DNA of 64,000 bases, from assembly GCF_017409525.1 (NCBI RefSeq), contig NZ_JAFQSO010000013.1:1-64000 (forward strand), given 5' to 3'. Positions within the stretch are counted from its first letter, which is position 1; the number at the start of each line of letters is the position of its first letter. A program made the translations under genes and the position numbers. The notes beneath the pieces are model-generated. The model saw only the letters and a list, made by a program, of their open reading frames with translations. It was not told the origin of the DNA and did no database searches. The DNA comes from Methanobrevibacter sp. GTDB lineage: Archaea > Methanobacteriota > Methanobacteria > Methanobacteriales > Methanobacteriaceae. This document shows positions 29,001 through 44,000 of the stretch, piece after piece.

Positions 29001-32000
29001 ATTGTTCCTCCTTTAAATCTTCTGCATTTGACACTTCAACGATATCATCCAGTAATTTCACAGTATTATAATAAGCTCTAATAAGAATAGATGGGTCGCT
29101 TAAATTCAAGTATTCAGGTGTTACTCTTCCAAATCTTCCTTTGCCCGCCATTACACAATCTGATATCATTTCAAAAATGTCGATTAATGTTACGTCTAAT
29201 GGGCAATCTGCGTTTAAGTGATGTCTTTCTTCGTAGATGTGTCTTTGATACCATGGTCTTTTTTTGAAGTCTTCATCGGTGTGTTCGCTTAGAACATCTT
29301 CAGCATATTCATCAAAGTAGGACATTTTTGTGAAGTCATGTTTTAATCCGGCTTCGTGGAGTTTTTTGCCGAAGTAGTCCATTGCTTTTTGAACATCAGA
29401 TATGTGTTCGACTGTTGCTTCGTATAGTTTTTCTTTGGTTATATCATTAGGGGCTGTTCTGCTGTCAGCGTAAGAAGTATTTTTGATTATTATTTTACTA
29501 GTCATGTTAATAATTATGGTGGTGGTTTGATACTATTGTAACAAAAAAAATAGAAAATGAATTAAAACCAGTTACCCTCCTCACCATCTCTGCGAGTTCC
29601 GGTTTTAACATTATTGGTATTGAATACTATTAGTTTTTCATTTAATAATTTAAAACCATAGTTTTCAACTAAATAATTTGCAATTTCAATAGCATATGCA
29701 TAATAGTGACCTAATGAGTCTTCATGTTTTAATTGTTCATATGCTTCTTTACATAATTTATCAAATTCTTCTTTAGTGAATTTTTTATCATGAAATATTG
29801 GACAGAATTGACTATCTTCCCACTCATAATAAGTTATCATATAACAGTATAACGGCATAATTAATCATTCCTCTATTTTATTTAATTCACATTCATTTTT
29901 AGCACATATGGGTAACCATAATCCATATTTAGAATGCATTGGATTGAATGGGTGTAGGCAATAGCTTTGAACACCTAAACCTTCTTCATGTCTTCTCATT
30001 CGATGTTCACATGTGATCCATTCTGGCATACAGTAATCTTTTTTGATTTCAATTTTTGGTTTTAGTATTTCTGATTGTCCTTTGAATCTGAATATTTCAA
30101 GAACGAATTTTTTAGCTTTTAACTCATATAATTCCTTATCTGTTATAGCTGCTTTTTCTAATATTTTTTTATGTTTAAATACAGGATTTTCTAATAAGTT
30201 TCCCATTTAAAATCACGTCCTTAATCACATTGCCAAGAATCATTGCAGATATGGATTGTTTTATATGGTCTAAAATAGGACATTACTTCTCCATCCCAAC
30301 TATTAACAAAAATATCTTTATGTGAAAAACATTTGAAAACATTATGGGTTGCTAATCTCATTAGTATATAATAAACCATTGCTTTGGTATATTTTCTAAT
30401 GTCCCTGTTCCTTAAATCTTCATTGAAATCAAATCCACTTTTATATGCTATATACCAATCTTCATGTTTTGGTATGTGTTTTTTGAATAATTCAATTATG
30501 TCAAATAAATTTAATGCTTTCCCAACGACCACATCTGTAGCATATTTATCATTCATTATGGTTACTGGATTACCCCCATCTAATCTTGCGATGCATCTTA
30601 TTCCATGTTTTCCCCAAGCGGAATGCGGGTAGTACTTTGAAACTCTAATTTTCATTTTTTCTTAACTCTCCTTTTAATTTTCTGATTTTTTTGATTAGTA
30701 TTGATCTGCTTCCACAGTCTTGACATACTTTCACGCTTTCAAATTCATTGTCTTTTTCTAATTCTAATTTTCCTCCGCAATCATTACATTTTAAGTTTGC
30801 CCATTGTTGTTCCTGCATTAATGTTTTACCCCATCTTCTTTCAGATAAAAATATATTTTCAGACATATTACTCCTAACTCCTATCTTAATATTATGCAAT
30901 CAATTACACGGCCGTTTTTGTCTTTAAATTCTAATACAGGTATTTCAGTACCTTTTAATTTATCGCATTCTACTGTAATGTCTTCTTTATTATGCCCATC
31001 AAGTAGTGCATCGGTACATACAAGTTTAGTCATGAATACTGGATATTTCATTTTTATAACCCTCATTTTATATTATGCAGCAATCTCATTTCTACAGTAC
31101 TTAGTTTTATTTTTTGTTCTTCGAAATATGGGCAGTCATTTTCGTATAAATATACGTCGAATCCTTCACTACACCATAAACCCGTATCTGAGCTTTTTAC
31201 GTGTTCACATGATTCACATGACTTCATCCTATCAACTCTTTTTTTTGATATCTTGTTCGGGGCATTTACTCATTCGGCATGCTTCCTGATGTAATGTACA
31301 GGCACCTATTCCCCATGTTACATACTCGTAATATTTGCAATCCATCCACAAAGGTTGGTTAATCATTCACATAACTCCTTTTTGATATCGTCAAGATATA
31401 TGATTGGAACATTGTATGCTTTTGCGATTTCATGTTCTAATTTGCAGCCCCTACTATTCTCCCAACCATGACCCATAGCTAACATGTCTGCTTGGCTCAT
31501 AAAGAATATTGATTCACTAAAACATTCTAGTTCTGATTTTTCTGTATGATCTTCAACGATTGATGACATTATGTCATAGGTTGCTTCTCCGTAATAGTCG
31601 AATATTAGGTTTGCCATTTCATTAGTGTCTTTGTCGATTTCAGTTTTTGTTTTTCCTTTCATTGGTCTGCTTAACATGATTTTTAGTTTGCTCATTCTTT
31701 CACGTCCTTTTTGAATATTTCTTCTTTGAATTCTTCTAATGCTAGTTTTTTAAGATAGTTATGTTTGCTTCCACAACCACATGCGCATATTTCATATTCT
31801 TCTGATTTGGTTTCATATTCACATATTTTACCATTTAGTTTTGCTTTGATGTCTATGTAGTTGTCGATTTGTTCTTGTTGTTTTTCCAACAGTTCGGCTT
31901 GTCTGTTGATGCGTTCTTCTAGTTTTTTGATTTTATCTTCTTTATTGTTTAGTGTTTCAATGATTATTTCTGCTTGTCCTGCTGAATGGGCGTATGCTAA

Positions 32001-35000
32001 GTGTTTTCCATTGTCTAGTATTTCCCAGTCATCTTCTTTTTGAGTATATCTTTTAGTCATTTTATCAAATCCCTTACTGGACTTTTATCTGAAATATGGT
32101 CATTAAATGCTTCAACAAGTCTTGTTAATGCTTGTTTTAATATTGCATTATCTTCTTTTAAATCTTCATTTTCTTCATGTAATTTTCTATATTTTTTAGA
32201 TAAATCATATTCATTTACTTCTGAATAAAATAAATCCTCTAATGCTTTTTTAACTTCTTCATTTGAACAGTTATCTATAAATTCTTTAATTGTAAGTATT
32301 CGATTATTGATTTCTTCATTCCTGATTTCACTTAATCGTTTGTATCTTGCTTTTTGTTTTTTTAACTGCTCATTCTCTTTTTCCAGTCTTACACAATCTG
32401 CTTTAAAATCAATTGCATGGTCACGATGGTCTTGGCAAATTGATTTTAACTGTTCATTCTCTTTTTGTAGTTTAATGTAGCCCTCTTCAAGACTTGCAGA
32501 TTTAGTTTTATAATAATCTCTGTCCTCTTCCATATCCAACAATTTTCGCTCACAGATATTCAATTGTGCTTCTTTTTTCAATTGAACACTATCAGTCTGC
32601 TCTTCTGTTTTCACAATACTTATAACATCGCTTACTGTTGTTTTCTTTGTAGGTTCTTGCTCCCATACTTCACATTTAGTCATTCCAATCACCTTTTATC
32701 TCATTTTGTAATTCTTGTAACACATTAATAGCAAATCTGATATTGTGCATTTCACAAAAACCATGTTTCTGCCCAAATTCATATTTGTCCTCTAATTCAT
32801 CAATTTTATCATCAATCCAACAATATATACTACATAATTGTTCTTCTTTTTTATTCAGTTCATTGAGAATGCCTTTTCTGTCTAATGTTTCACCATTACT
32901 CCAATTAAAAACAGCACATTTTCCATCTAAAAGTGAATAAGTCATTCCACATCACCTGTCAATTTTCTAATTGTTGTCCTCAAATTACGAATCTGGTTAT
33001 GTAATTTCCCATTCTCCTTTTTCAATTTCGGACAATAATTTTTCCAGTAATCCACAGTAAACTCCAATAAAGTTTTGAAACTTATATTGTAATGATATTT
33101 CTGATGATAATTGTGATGGCAAGTGTTACATATTGTAATCAGATTTTCTGTGCTACTATGTAATTCATCATACTTGTTTGTATGAAGAATATGGTGCTTT
33201 TCAAGATTTGATTTCCCTCCACAAACACAACATTTTTCACTCATTCCTCATCACCACCTAACTCTTTTACTAATCCTACTAATCTCCAAAGTAATCCGAA
33301 ATAATCTAAATGGCAAGTTAAGAAATCCCCTACCTCATTAATAAATATAAGTAAACTTGTTGTTTCTGATAAAAATACTGGATTAAACATATTTATTCTA
33401 TAATTCAAACAAAATTCAGTCATTCCACATCACCTATATTCTTCATTCTATTATAAGCAGTTGTACTACCACTATGAGGAAGAACTGAATCAATAACCTC
33501 AAAAAGATAATCTCTTTGTTTTTTTAGAATATCATTATCCTTTCGTAATCTATCAATTTCCTTTCTTCGTGCTTCGGCATTTTGCCCCCAATACAATGCA
33601 TCTTGTTTTAACTGCCCAATCTCCTCTGTTAATTCGTTCAATTTATTAACAATTGATTTAATATTCTCATCAGATGTAGAATAGACATAAAATAAATTAG
33701 ACTCATCTAAATCATCACTGGGATTATTGTCAATTTCATAAAGTTTTAACTCTTTATCTCCTAACATATGTTCGATTACAAACGAATTAAATATAAATCG
33801 GTTTTCAGTCATTTAATCCACTCCTCATTTTTAAACCATCCAATCCGGTATTTTTTCAATGTAATCAGTTACATCTTCTTCTTTAATACCCAGTTCATCT
33901 AACCTTTTGTTTATCGCACGATATTCTTCTGCGTATTCTTTCCATAATGGATTGCTTTGATTTCTCATAATATTAACAAGCATGTAGAAGATTATGTCTA
34001 CTTTGCGATTGTATAGGTTCTCTTTTTCAGTCATTATTTTCAACCTCCTTTGGCAGTGAATTTTACATTTTCAAACTTGATGTTATCCCTGTATATTTCT
34101 TCAATATCTTTATCAGTAATGGGTTTTCCATTATAAGTTAATTGTAATCCTTCATTGTTATATTTATAAACAAGCATGTCCATTACTTTATCAGAGATAT
34201 GAACCTCTGTGATACTTCCTTTATTATAAACAAATGGTATTCTGAGTTTTAGGTTATCTAATTTTAGAATGTAATGATCCTTCTTTTTTTCATAACTTGC
34301 TTTCATGATTAAATCCCCATATTTAAAATGGTTTGTATTGTGTTGTTTCAAATCCACAATCTCGGCATTTCTTTTTCCATACGTTTGTTCTGAGTTTTGA
34401 ATCATACCATTGATCTATTGTAACATTTTTACTATTGCAATTAAAACATTTCGTTTGTTTATACATTGTTTTTAAATCCTCCAATTTACTAAATGTCCTA
34501 ACTTCTTATTGATATACTCATCAGAATAACCTAACCTTCTTAACTCTTCTATTTTCCCATTAATCCATTTACCCTCCATAATATCATCAAGCAATGGTTT
34601 GTGAATGCTCTTCTTAAGATGGCCAGTATCTTCAATCATTTTTTTCTAATCCCCCATTATCTCTCTTGTATTTAGCTATTTGAACATCATATTCTAATCT
34701 AATAATATTTTCTTGTAATCTATGACACTCGTTACCGTAATGTTCTTTTACTAATGCTATACCTAATATGAAACCAAAGATTCCACCAAAAATTAAACTT
34801 ATACCATTAACAATCATTCTACAGCCCCTTCCAATACATATTTCTTCAAAACCCATTCAACAAAATCATCAATAGGAATAATCAAACTCCAATCATCATA
34901 CCATGTAGGATAAGCAAACTGGATATTCTCTTCCTTCAGGAATTGTGTTACCATATCCCATTCATGTTCCAATATTTGAAGATAATCTTCCTCTTCAGCA

Positions 35001-38000
35001 TCATAACTGAAAGACAATATTAACCAGTCATTATTAGCATCAATCCCAATTTTAACCCCCACAGGTAAGATATACTTCTTAAAAACTTCTAATGCACCGC
35101 TGAAGTCTCTTTTAAAATTAATATAATGAACATAACCTTCCATTACATCTCTTTTGAAAATCAATTTAGTTTTCTCCATCATTCAAACCACCTCGGCAAC
35201 TCAATCCCTAAAACATCTAAAACTTCATCAGCCATCTCACGATTAAACAGATGTTGATATTTCATTAAAATATCCCATACTGCTTGGAAGAAAATAAGGT
35301 CAGATTCTTTTAATTCTTTAATTTCATCTTGTTGGTTATTTAGCAGGTTGACAATATTTTCAATTTGTTTTTTTGTTATATCGTCTGATAAAAACCAGGC
35401 AATGTCTTTTCCATTATATGAAATATCAATAATAGTATCATCTACTTCATCAATATGGGATGTAAATTGCTTAGTCATTCTTTCACCTCTTTGCCCATTA
35501 ATTCTAGCATGTCTCTTGCCTTGTTAAGATAATATCCCTCGCATTGATTTGGGTCTGCTTGTATTTCATTCAACACATTCATAAAATCATCTAATACTTT
35601 TATAGCATTCTTATTCTTTAATTTCAGTAATTGATTTTGTTTAGATAATTTATTTAATCTCTCAACTACTCCTAATGGGGTTAATATTAGTTTGTCTTCT
35701 TTAATTGAATGTAATGCAAAGTTTCCCCAATGTCCATGTAATGAGTAATTTTCATAATTGTCTATTCTGTTTAAATCAAATAATGCGCTTCTTGTTATTT
35801 TTTCTAACTTGTCAATTTTCCATTGTTGTTCATTCATGATGTTAATCATTTTAAAAACATTCAATGCATCTTGCTCTTTATTATCCCATACGGGGTTTAA
35901 TGTTTGGAATTTGATGTTATTTTTGTCTATTCTGTTGGTGTATCGTGGTTCTTGTTTTGGTGTGTATGTGCAGAATGGTTGCATGTAATATTCACATTCT
36001 CCACACTCATGATTGCAAACTTCGCTCATGTTTCCACCTCAAAATCTTCACAGGAATCATTTCTCGCATCCACTTGCTTATTATTTAACCTACATACAAA
36101 AGTTTTACCATAACCAAAATTCTGACAATTCCTACATCGCTTATTATAACCTATTTTATTAAACTTGTCTTTACCTGGAACTACTGCAAGACTACCGTTA
36201 TAATTAAACCAATCAATATGAAGTTGACCTATACCATCCACAGACCAGACTTCCCCCAGTTCTCCATTTGGTACAGGTGTTGGATCATCCATATAGATTA
36301 ACTGTATCACAGTTCCTGGAGGATATTTTTCACGAATTTTTTTCACTTCTTCTTTAGTGGGCCAGTTCATAATAAATCACCATTGTATTCTCCAAGTTCA
36401 CGTAATTTCTTTTTCAATTCAAAGTTCTCTTTTTCGAATTTGTGGATATATTGACTTGCTTCATCAGGATTTAAACATAAATCTGAAAGTTCTTTTTCAA
36501 TATCTTTTATGTCTAACATTCCTCGGAATACTAATTGTTGTAATTTTATTGTTAGGAAACGATTTTCCATTCTTAAGTGTCTGTTTACTGCTTTTAATTC
36601 AATTGAATGTTCAACATCTCTTTTTGTAATCATTGCTTCACGATATAATTGATTTAACAGAAAAGGCACTTCATCTAATGAGTAATGTCTTTCTGTATAG
36701 TTATCTCTGATTGTTTCACCTGCTTTCGTATATCTTTCACTCATTCTTGAGCCTCCTCTGCGATTCTTTCATAAAAATCAACGATTAAATGTTCTTGACC
36801 TACGTCATGTAGTAATTCTTCCAGGACATTTATTTTTTCTTCAAACATGTCACCAAGCACTAGGTTGTCTTGTTGGTGTTTTTGTTTGAAATATTTCTCC
36901 AGTAATGTGAGGATTGCATTGCAGAATAAGTCTTCAATGTCTTGGCTTTGTTGCCATAAGTCATTCATGAAATCTGCTAATTCTTCTGCATCTTCAACAG
37001 TTTCAAAATACCATTCTGGGAATTTTTCTAATTCATCAACAACTAATACTTTGACGTCATTGCCGTCTTCCCATTTTGCTTTGAATCTTTTATTATCATA
37101 TTTTTTTGCTAAATGGTTTAATTCGTAATCTTCACATTCGTTAGGGTCTTCGCAACAAGATAGGACTGTATTATAGTAACAATACTTGCATTTTTCAGTT
37201 CTTTCAATCCTTTTAATCATTGTGAGTCTCTCCTTTTGCTATTTCGATTTCTTTTTGTAGTCTGTTTCTTTCGCCGATTAAACTGATGATTGTTTGCATG
37301 AATAGGATGTCTTCATTTTCAAATTCTAGGACAAAGCGGTTTTTGTCTTTAACTCCGTAGATTCCAATCATTTTTCCACTCCTTGTCTGAAATCTTTTTT
37401 ACTGAACCTGTAATGTGCATGTTGGAATACTGAGTTGCCTATCCAATCAGTTTTTAAGGTAGGCATATAATAGCCGAATTTATCGCAGAATTCCATTATC
37501 AGTTTTGGTGGGATTGGATGTTCGTATCTACCTCTGACTTTCACAACATCCTGATCCACATCAAATTCTATCATGTCAGCATGGCCTTGGAAGAATTCCT
37601 GTATTTTTTCTTCATATTTTTTGATGTCTTTTTCGTATCGTTCTTTTGATTTGTAGAGTTGGTAATGCCAGTTTTGATATTTGGTTGTTTCTTCGTTGGC
37701 TTCTAATACTCTGAATTCAGATAATAGTTTTTCAATGTCTACACCTAACATTTCAGCCATTCCTATTTTATCCATTTCATCTGGTATTTTTAGGATGGTT
37801 ACACGAACATAGGCATGCATTAATTGATTGCTTATTTCAACTGCGTAATAGTCATCTGGTTCTCCATCGTTTGCTAGTCTTCCGAGGTACATGCTGTATA
37901 GGAATGCTATGAATGATTTGTCATCTGTTACTTCACTTAGTTTCATTCAGAGTCCTCCAATGGAATTGCAATCAATGTTTTTTTAAATCCATTTTCTTTT

Positions 38001-41000
38001 AAGTGTTCAAATGCTTCTGATGATTCTTTTATGCTTTGAGCAAAATCATCGAACATTACTCTTGTAAGATATGAACAGACACGACTCATTATTTCTGTTA
38101 CTTCTTTGTCGTCTTCTTTAAACATACGCTAATCCCTCCAGTTTTGAAGTTCTTCTCCTTTGTAACTGATTTCAAGTTCAGGATAATCTTGTTTCAATTT
38201 CTTTAAATGTATAACTGCTAACATTTCCGCTTCATAGTCATAAGATTTGCTTAGATTACTTAATTTCCATCCATAGTAATTATCTAAAATGAATTCACGA
38301 ACTGCGAGTAATCCTAATAAGATTACAGTAATTGTTCCAATTATGCAGATTACTGCACCTACTCCCATTAATATTTCAGAGATCATTCTTCATCAACTCC
38401 CTCTTCTTCTAATTCGATGGGATATTCAACTTTGTTGATGATTCTAACTTGACCGTCAGGTTCAACTAATTCAAATCCAAATGGTATTGCATAACAATCT
38501 TTGAATTCTTTTTGGATTGCTTTGCCTAATCTTTGAGTTATTTCATCAATATTTTTTGAGAGACCTATGCCGTCTTTGTCAGGTAGTCTTATGACTACAC
38601 CATATAATATATCATAATCACTCATGCTAAATCATCCCCTAAGTTCTTTTAATTTATTTTCATCGTGTTTCAAATCAGTACGATTATGTTTTTCGAGATT
38701 ACATTGAGAACAAAGACATTGAAGATTAGATTCTTCATTCGTTCCCCCTTTACTAACCGGTTTAATATGGTCTAAATGTAATGAAACACCATCATCAATT
38801 GTTTTACCACAGATTTGACAAGTATAATTATCTCTCATAAAAACATTCTGCCGAACTACTCCAGAGATTGGTTTCCGTTTAGGTTTTACTTTTTTAGAAT
38901 GGACTTTATTATTAAAAATAGCATTGTCATGTAATGGATTTTTTTCCCAAGTTTTTGGAACATCCAATCTTTCCCATTCTTCAGAGAAGATTATTTTGCA
39001 TTTAAAATTATGAAATGAATCATTAGATTTAACTTTGATTCCTCCACTAGTAATATAATCTAAAATAGCTCCATAAATTTTCCTTATTCTTCCTTTACAA
39101 TAGGTATATTCCCCATTTAGATTTTTTAAGGTGCACACCATTTCCATTATAGCAAATTCAATGCTATCATATATAGTGAAATGTACTGGAACATTAGTTA
39201 TCATTTGAGAATCGTTTTTAGGTTTATTATCCCAATAATAATGTTCATCAATATTCAAATCATTTAAAATAGCAGTTAATTCATCATTTTTTTGTGCTTC
39301 ATTAACATACATATTAACATAATAATTTAATTCTCTTTCAAAATCTTCTGTCCTGAATAATGGCAGTTTACTGTTCATTGTATCTTCTAAACAATAAACT
39401 TCATGTTTTCCATACTTCTTTGTTGCTTTGAATTTATTAGTGCAATTCCCAAATTCATCAATGATAAAAGTATCACTCATTTTTCCACCTCTTTAAAAAT
39501 GCTTCCAATTGGAGCAAAACATTCCACATAAGCAGGCATTATATCATCTTCGAATTCTCCCCAATTGGTGCATTCCATTTCCTTTTCATCATACCAGTCA
39601 CAATCTTTATGTTGTTTATCTGGTAAGCAATGAAGATCATCTGCATTTATCTTCATAATCCCACGACTTTTTTAGCTGCAGGCATATCAGTTTCATAAAT
39701 ATGCAAACTGCTGCAATTGTAGTAAATCCCTTTAAAGATTAGTCCTCGATAAGTTTCCCTTAATTTATCCACTAAATATAATCCAATATGATTGATGAAT
39801 AACATATTAGAGGGCCATGCTCCGTAACAATCATTTGACCTGAAGATGATTGTTAATGTTAATTCATTGTTTCGGATTAATGCTTGAATCCAATTTAAGC
39901 AAGGGATGTGTTCTTCAATGCAATCTAACCCCACATTATATAATGTTGCTACTGCCCTGTTACTTCCGGAATTTTCTTCTAATCTTTCAATCATTGTTTG
40001 TAATTGATTGTATTCTCCAATTTCACCAGTAACTTTATCAACAGTAACGTAATCCATTAATCTTTGAGGATATGTGTAAATAAAGCTAGATTCATTTTCT
40101 GTATCTATTCCAGTTATCATTGCTGGGTCATTAAGTGATGCTACATAGTCATGTAATGCTTCTCCACTCATGGGATAATCTTTAATGTCATATGCTCCTT
40201 TTTTAATTCCTTTCAGGAATTCATCAGGATGTATGTATATTGGGGTTTGCAGGAATTGGTTTGGTATGAATTCATGCACTCCAATTATCTCACGGATTGG
40301 ACTATCGTCTTTTGTGTGTTCATGGCCTTTTGTAATGACCTCTTTCAATAATTTTTTCCAGATTGTTTCAAGACTCATTTTCTAACCTCTTTTAATGTTA
40401 ATGTTCGACCGCCGATTAAACCGAGAATTAAAAACATTAACCACATGGCCATTGCTGTGAAACCATTATTTGTAATGGTCCAATCAATGGAATAGGATAA
40501 TATTGTTGTAATTACCCAGAATATGAATATCCCAAGGTATAGTTTGTCATAATCGTTCATGATTTCACCTCATAGAATCGGTGTTCATTTTTACCTGGTA
40601 TACGGTTAACACCTAATTTTTTACAGATACTGTCAACTTTATTCTGCTTCCAACCAGTTACTATTAATTCATCACGGACTAATTGCGCATCCTTTAATGT
40701 AGAGTAAATCCCATAATAGTAAGTTGACTTGAGTATTTTCTTTTTAATGTAATAGTTTGCTCCTCTTTTTTCAATGTATTTACATTTAGGGTCGCATCTT
40801 ATTTCATCAGGATATTCCTTATCAAATAAAGTTTTGAGATTAGTTTCATGTTTGATTAAGCATTCTTCTAATCCCATACCATTTCGTAAGTCTTCTGTGA
40901 TTTCTTGTGGAATCATAAAATCTCCCTTTTATATTAGATTTGATAGTTCCTGAAATGATTCAGCTATATTGATAAGATTATAGCTGCAATCTTTATGATC

Positions 41001-44000
41001 CATACAGAATTCTTTTGCTAACTCTTCATCAATTACATAAGCAATATGTTTGGAGTTAGATTTGATTTCATATACTTCAAGTTTCTCTGATTTTAGATTG
41101 CGGATGATTTTATTCTTTTGATTTAAGATACGAGATAAAGTATTAGCTGCTTCTTCTGCAGGACAATAAAATGTCCTGTCATGTTCACTATCCACGATAA
41201 TGTAATGATGATTGTTTTCAAGTTCCGGCCAATATTCCCCAGTACTCATTTCATTTCCACCTCCCCGAGATCATTTAATTCTGTTCTGGTTTTTCCTTTA
41301 ATTGTAGGAATTAAACTTATTATTTCACATCCTAAAGGAGTAATCTGATATACTCTGCCTTTGTGTGCTTCTTCATTAATACAAACGATTAGGTCATGAG
41401 TTTTTAATTCCTTTAAGGTTTTGCTAATATGATTGCTTCGAACATGGCATTTTTCAGCAATATATTTTGGAATCATAGTTCCATTTTCATTTAAAACTGT
41501 TAATGCTTTTTCACGATATGTTGATGTGATAACATATGCTGCTAAGCTTAACTTTTCTTCTTTACTTATCATTTTATACTCCGATTACATCTCCAAATTC
41601 TACGATTTGTTCTAAATCCCAATTACATGCTATGCAGATGTCTCTTTCATCTCTTGCTTTTTGTAAATCTTTGAAAGTTCCGAAATAATTTAATACTCCA
41701 CTTATTCTTTTGCGGACAATATAAGAGCCTTCTTGTTCACAGATATATCGATTGTCTCTGTTTCTGAAATGTGGATTTACCATCCACTTTTTACCCATAT
41801 AGTAGGCCCTGTATAGTTTGGCTTCTTCAAGTGTGTTGAAGCTTCCCCAGTATAATAGTACTCCTCCGATTCGTTTGCGGATTTCATATTTCCCATTTTT
41901 ATTTTTGTAAATGTATCTCACCATTCAATCCCCTCACATGTTACTGTGATTATTGGTATTTCAACACCGTCTTCCATGAGCTTTTTACGTGTTGGTCTTG
42001 GCAGTTTTTCTGGCATTAAGTCCGCTACATTAACATAAAAATCAGGATTCATAATCAACCTCACTTTTTTTCTCTGAAGTGGAATTTCCAAACATGTTTC
42101 ACATTATATTCAATACGGGAGACTTCTTCACCAGTTATTGGAGTTAATACTTCCTGATGGTTTATTCTGATACATTTAACTTGGAATGTTTCTTCAAAGT
42201 CACGTAAGTGTTTTTCAAATGCCATTGTGGTTGTGATTGTGAAGTGATCCATTGTTAATGTGTCGATTAAGTCAATTGGTTGCATTAACATTAATCCTTC
42301 ATGTTCACTGAACCATTCCTGTACTGCTGTTTTAAATGCTAAGTCTTTGCTTAGCAAGTTACTTTTTGCGTCTAAATATTCGCTATATAAACTCATCTAA
42401 TCACCTTTTCCATTTTTTAAATCTTACTCGGTCTCCAATGCTTAGGAATTGGACAAATCCGGTTTCACGGTCATTGCGGACAGAGTCATGTAATCTTTCG
42501 TAAACCTCTTCAGTAACAGTTAGACTTGTATTGTTTGGACTGGCTTCTTTTAAAGCATCATAGAAACTTGTGCTGACACACATGCTGTCTGTGAAATCAT
42601 TGTTGATTGTTAAGTCAAGTCTTACTGTTTCCCAACTGTTGTGTCTTTGGAATTCCACTACTGCAAGGTCATCGTATCTGAGGTCATTGTAGTTTTTCCA
42701 AGTGTTAGGTTCGTAGGTGTAAATCCATTTTTCTTTGAATCCATCACCGTAATTGTTAGCTGTTTTGATAACTTCTTTCCTAATTGAATTTAATTTACAT
42801 TGAAAGAGTTTACAGAAGTAATCATGCCATTTACTAGTCCAAGTATTCTCTCCTTGAACTTCTACTTCCAAATAGAAATTATACTGATGATAAGCAGGTA
42901 CAGGGTTAACCCAGATGTTAATCATTTCAGGTTCACCGTTTTCTTTTTCCCAAAATTGTCTTTCAAAATCTTGGAGATCATCAGTTAATAATTTAATCAT
43001 TTTGTTTAATTGGATAAAATGACTCATAGAAAATCCCTTTTTTTTATCTTTTGTGATGCATGTAGCAGCATCCAGTATCTTCAACAAGTTCGTCAAATAA
43101 TGTGCATTCATTTTGCCATTTATGCTTGCAATTAAAGCAAGAATCGGATTCTTCTTTAGATTTCATTGTTTCACAAACTCCAAATGGATTTTATCCCTCA
43201 CAGTATGTAATTCACAACTGACAGTTTTGTCTTTTTCAAGTTTAAATCGAAGTCTGCATAATGCTTCGATTACATCACTAAAATATGCTCTAGGGAATGA
43301 AACATGAGCATAATCATCAATTTTCCCATCATTAACTATTTCAAACATATGTGGGATGATTGACCTAACATCCCCTTGACTGGTTTGCTGAAATGTTTTC
43401 TCATAAATACATCTCATTGTTTCATCTCCAATTGTAACACGTACTTCTCAAAACTAATACGATTATCAATTAACTCCAAATCCTTACGAATGAGACTAGT
43501 GTTCTGTTTAGCCAATTCATAATCATTGGTTAAATCAGGATACTTTTCATCAATATATGCTTGAATCTGTTTCTCAGTAGGAGCTTTAGATAACTCATAT
43601 TCCTCTTTAACCTTGTCAGGATTTAATTTAACTTTATTACTTTTGTGAAGTAATTCTAATTTCAATGATGTTTCACTATTGATTGCATCTTTTAATTCCT
43701 TGATTTTAGCTTCTTTTTCATCTAATAATTTATCAAAATTTGTTACAGGCATTTATATCACTCCATATAAGTGTAATGAATTCACGATTGCAAATATGAA
43801 TAATAATATAGTAACGCACATGAAGATGGTTAAAATAGTATCCCCATATCTGTAATGGAATGAATCTTCAATTTTCATCTGCATAATCTCATGACAAATT
43901 TCAACTTTTTCATGTAATGTTTTCGCTTGATCCCTTGTGATGACTTCACGATATTCGTCTGGTGCATCATGGCCCAATTGGACAACTAGTTCAATCGGTG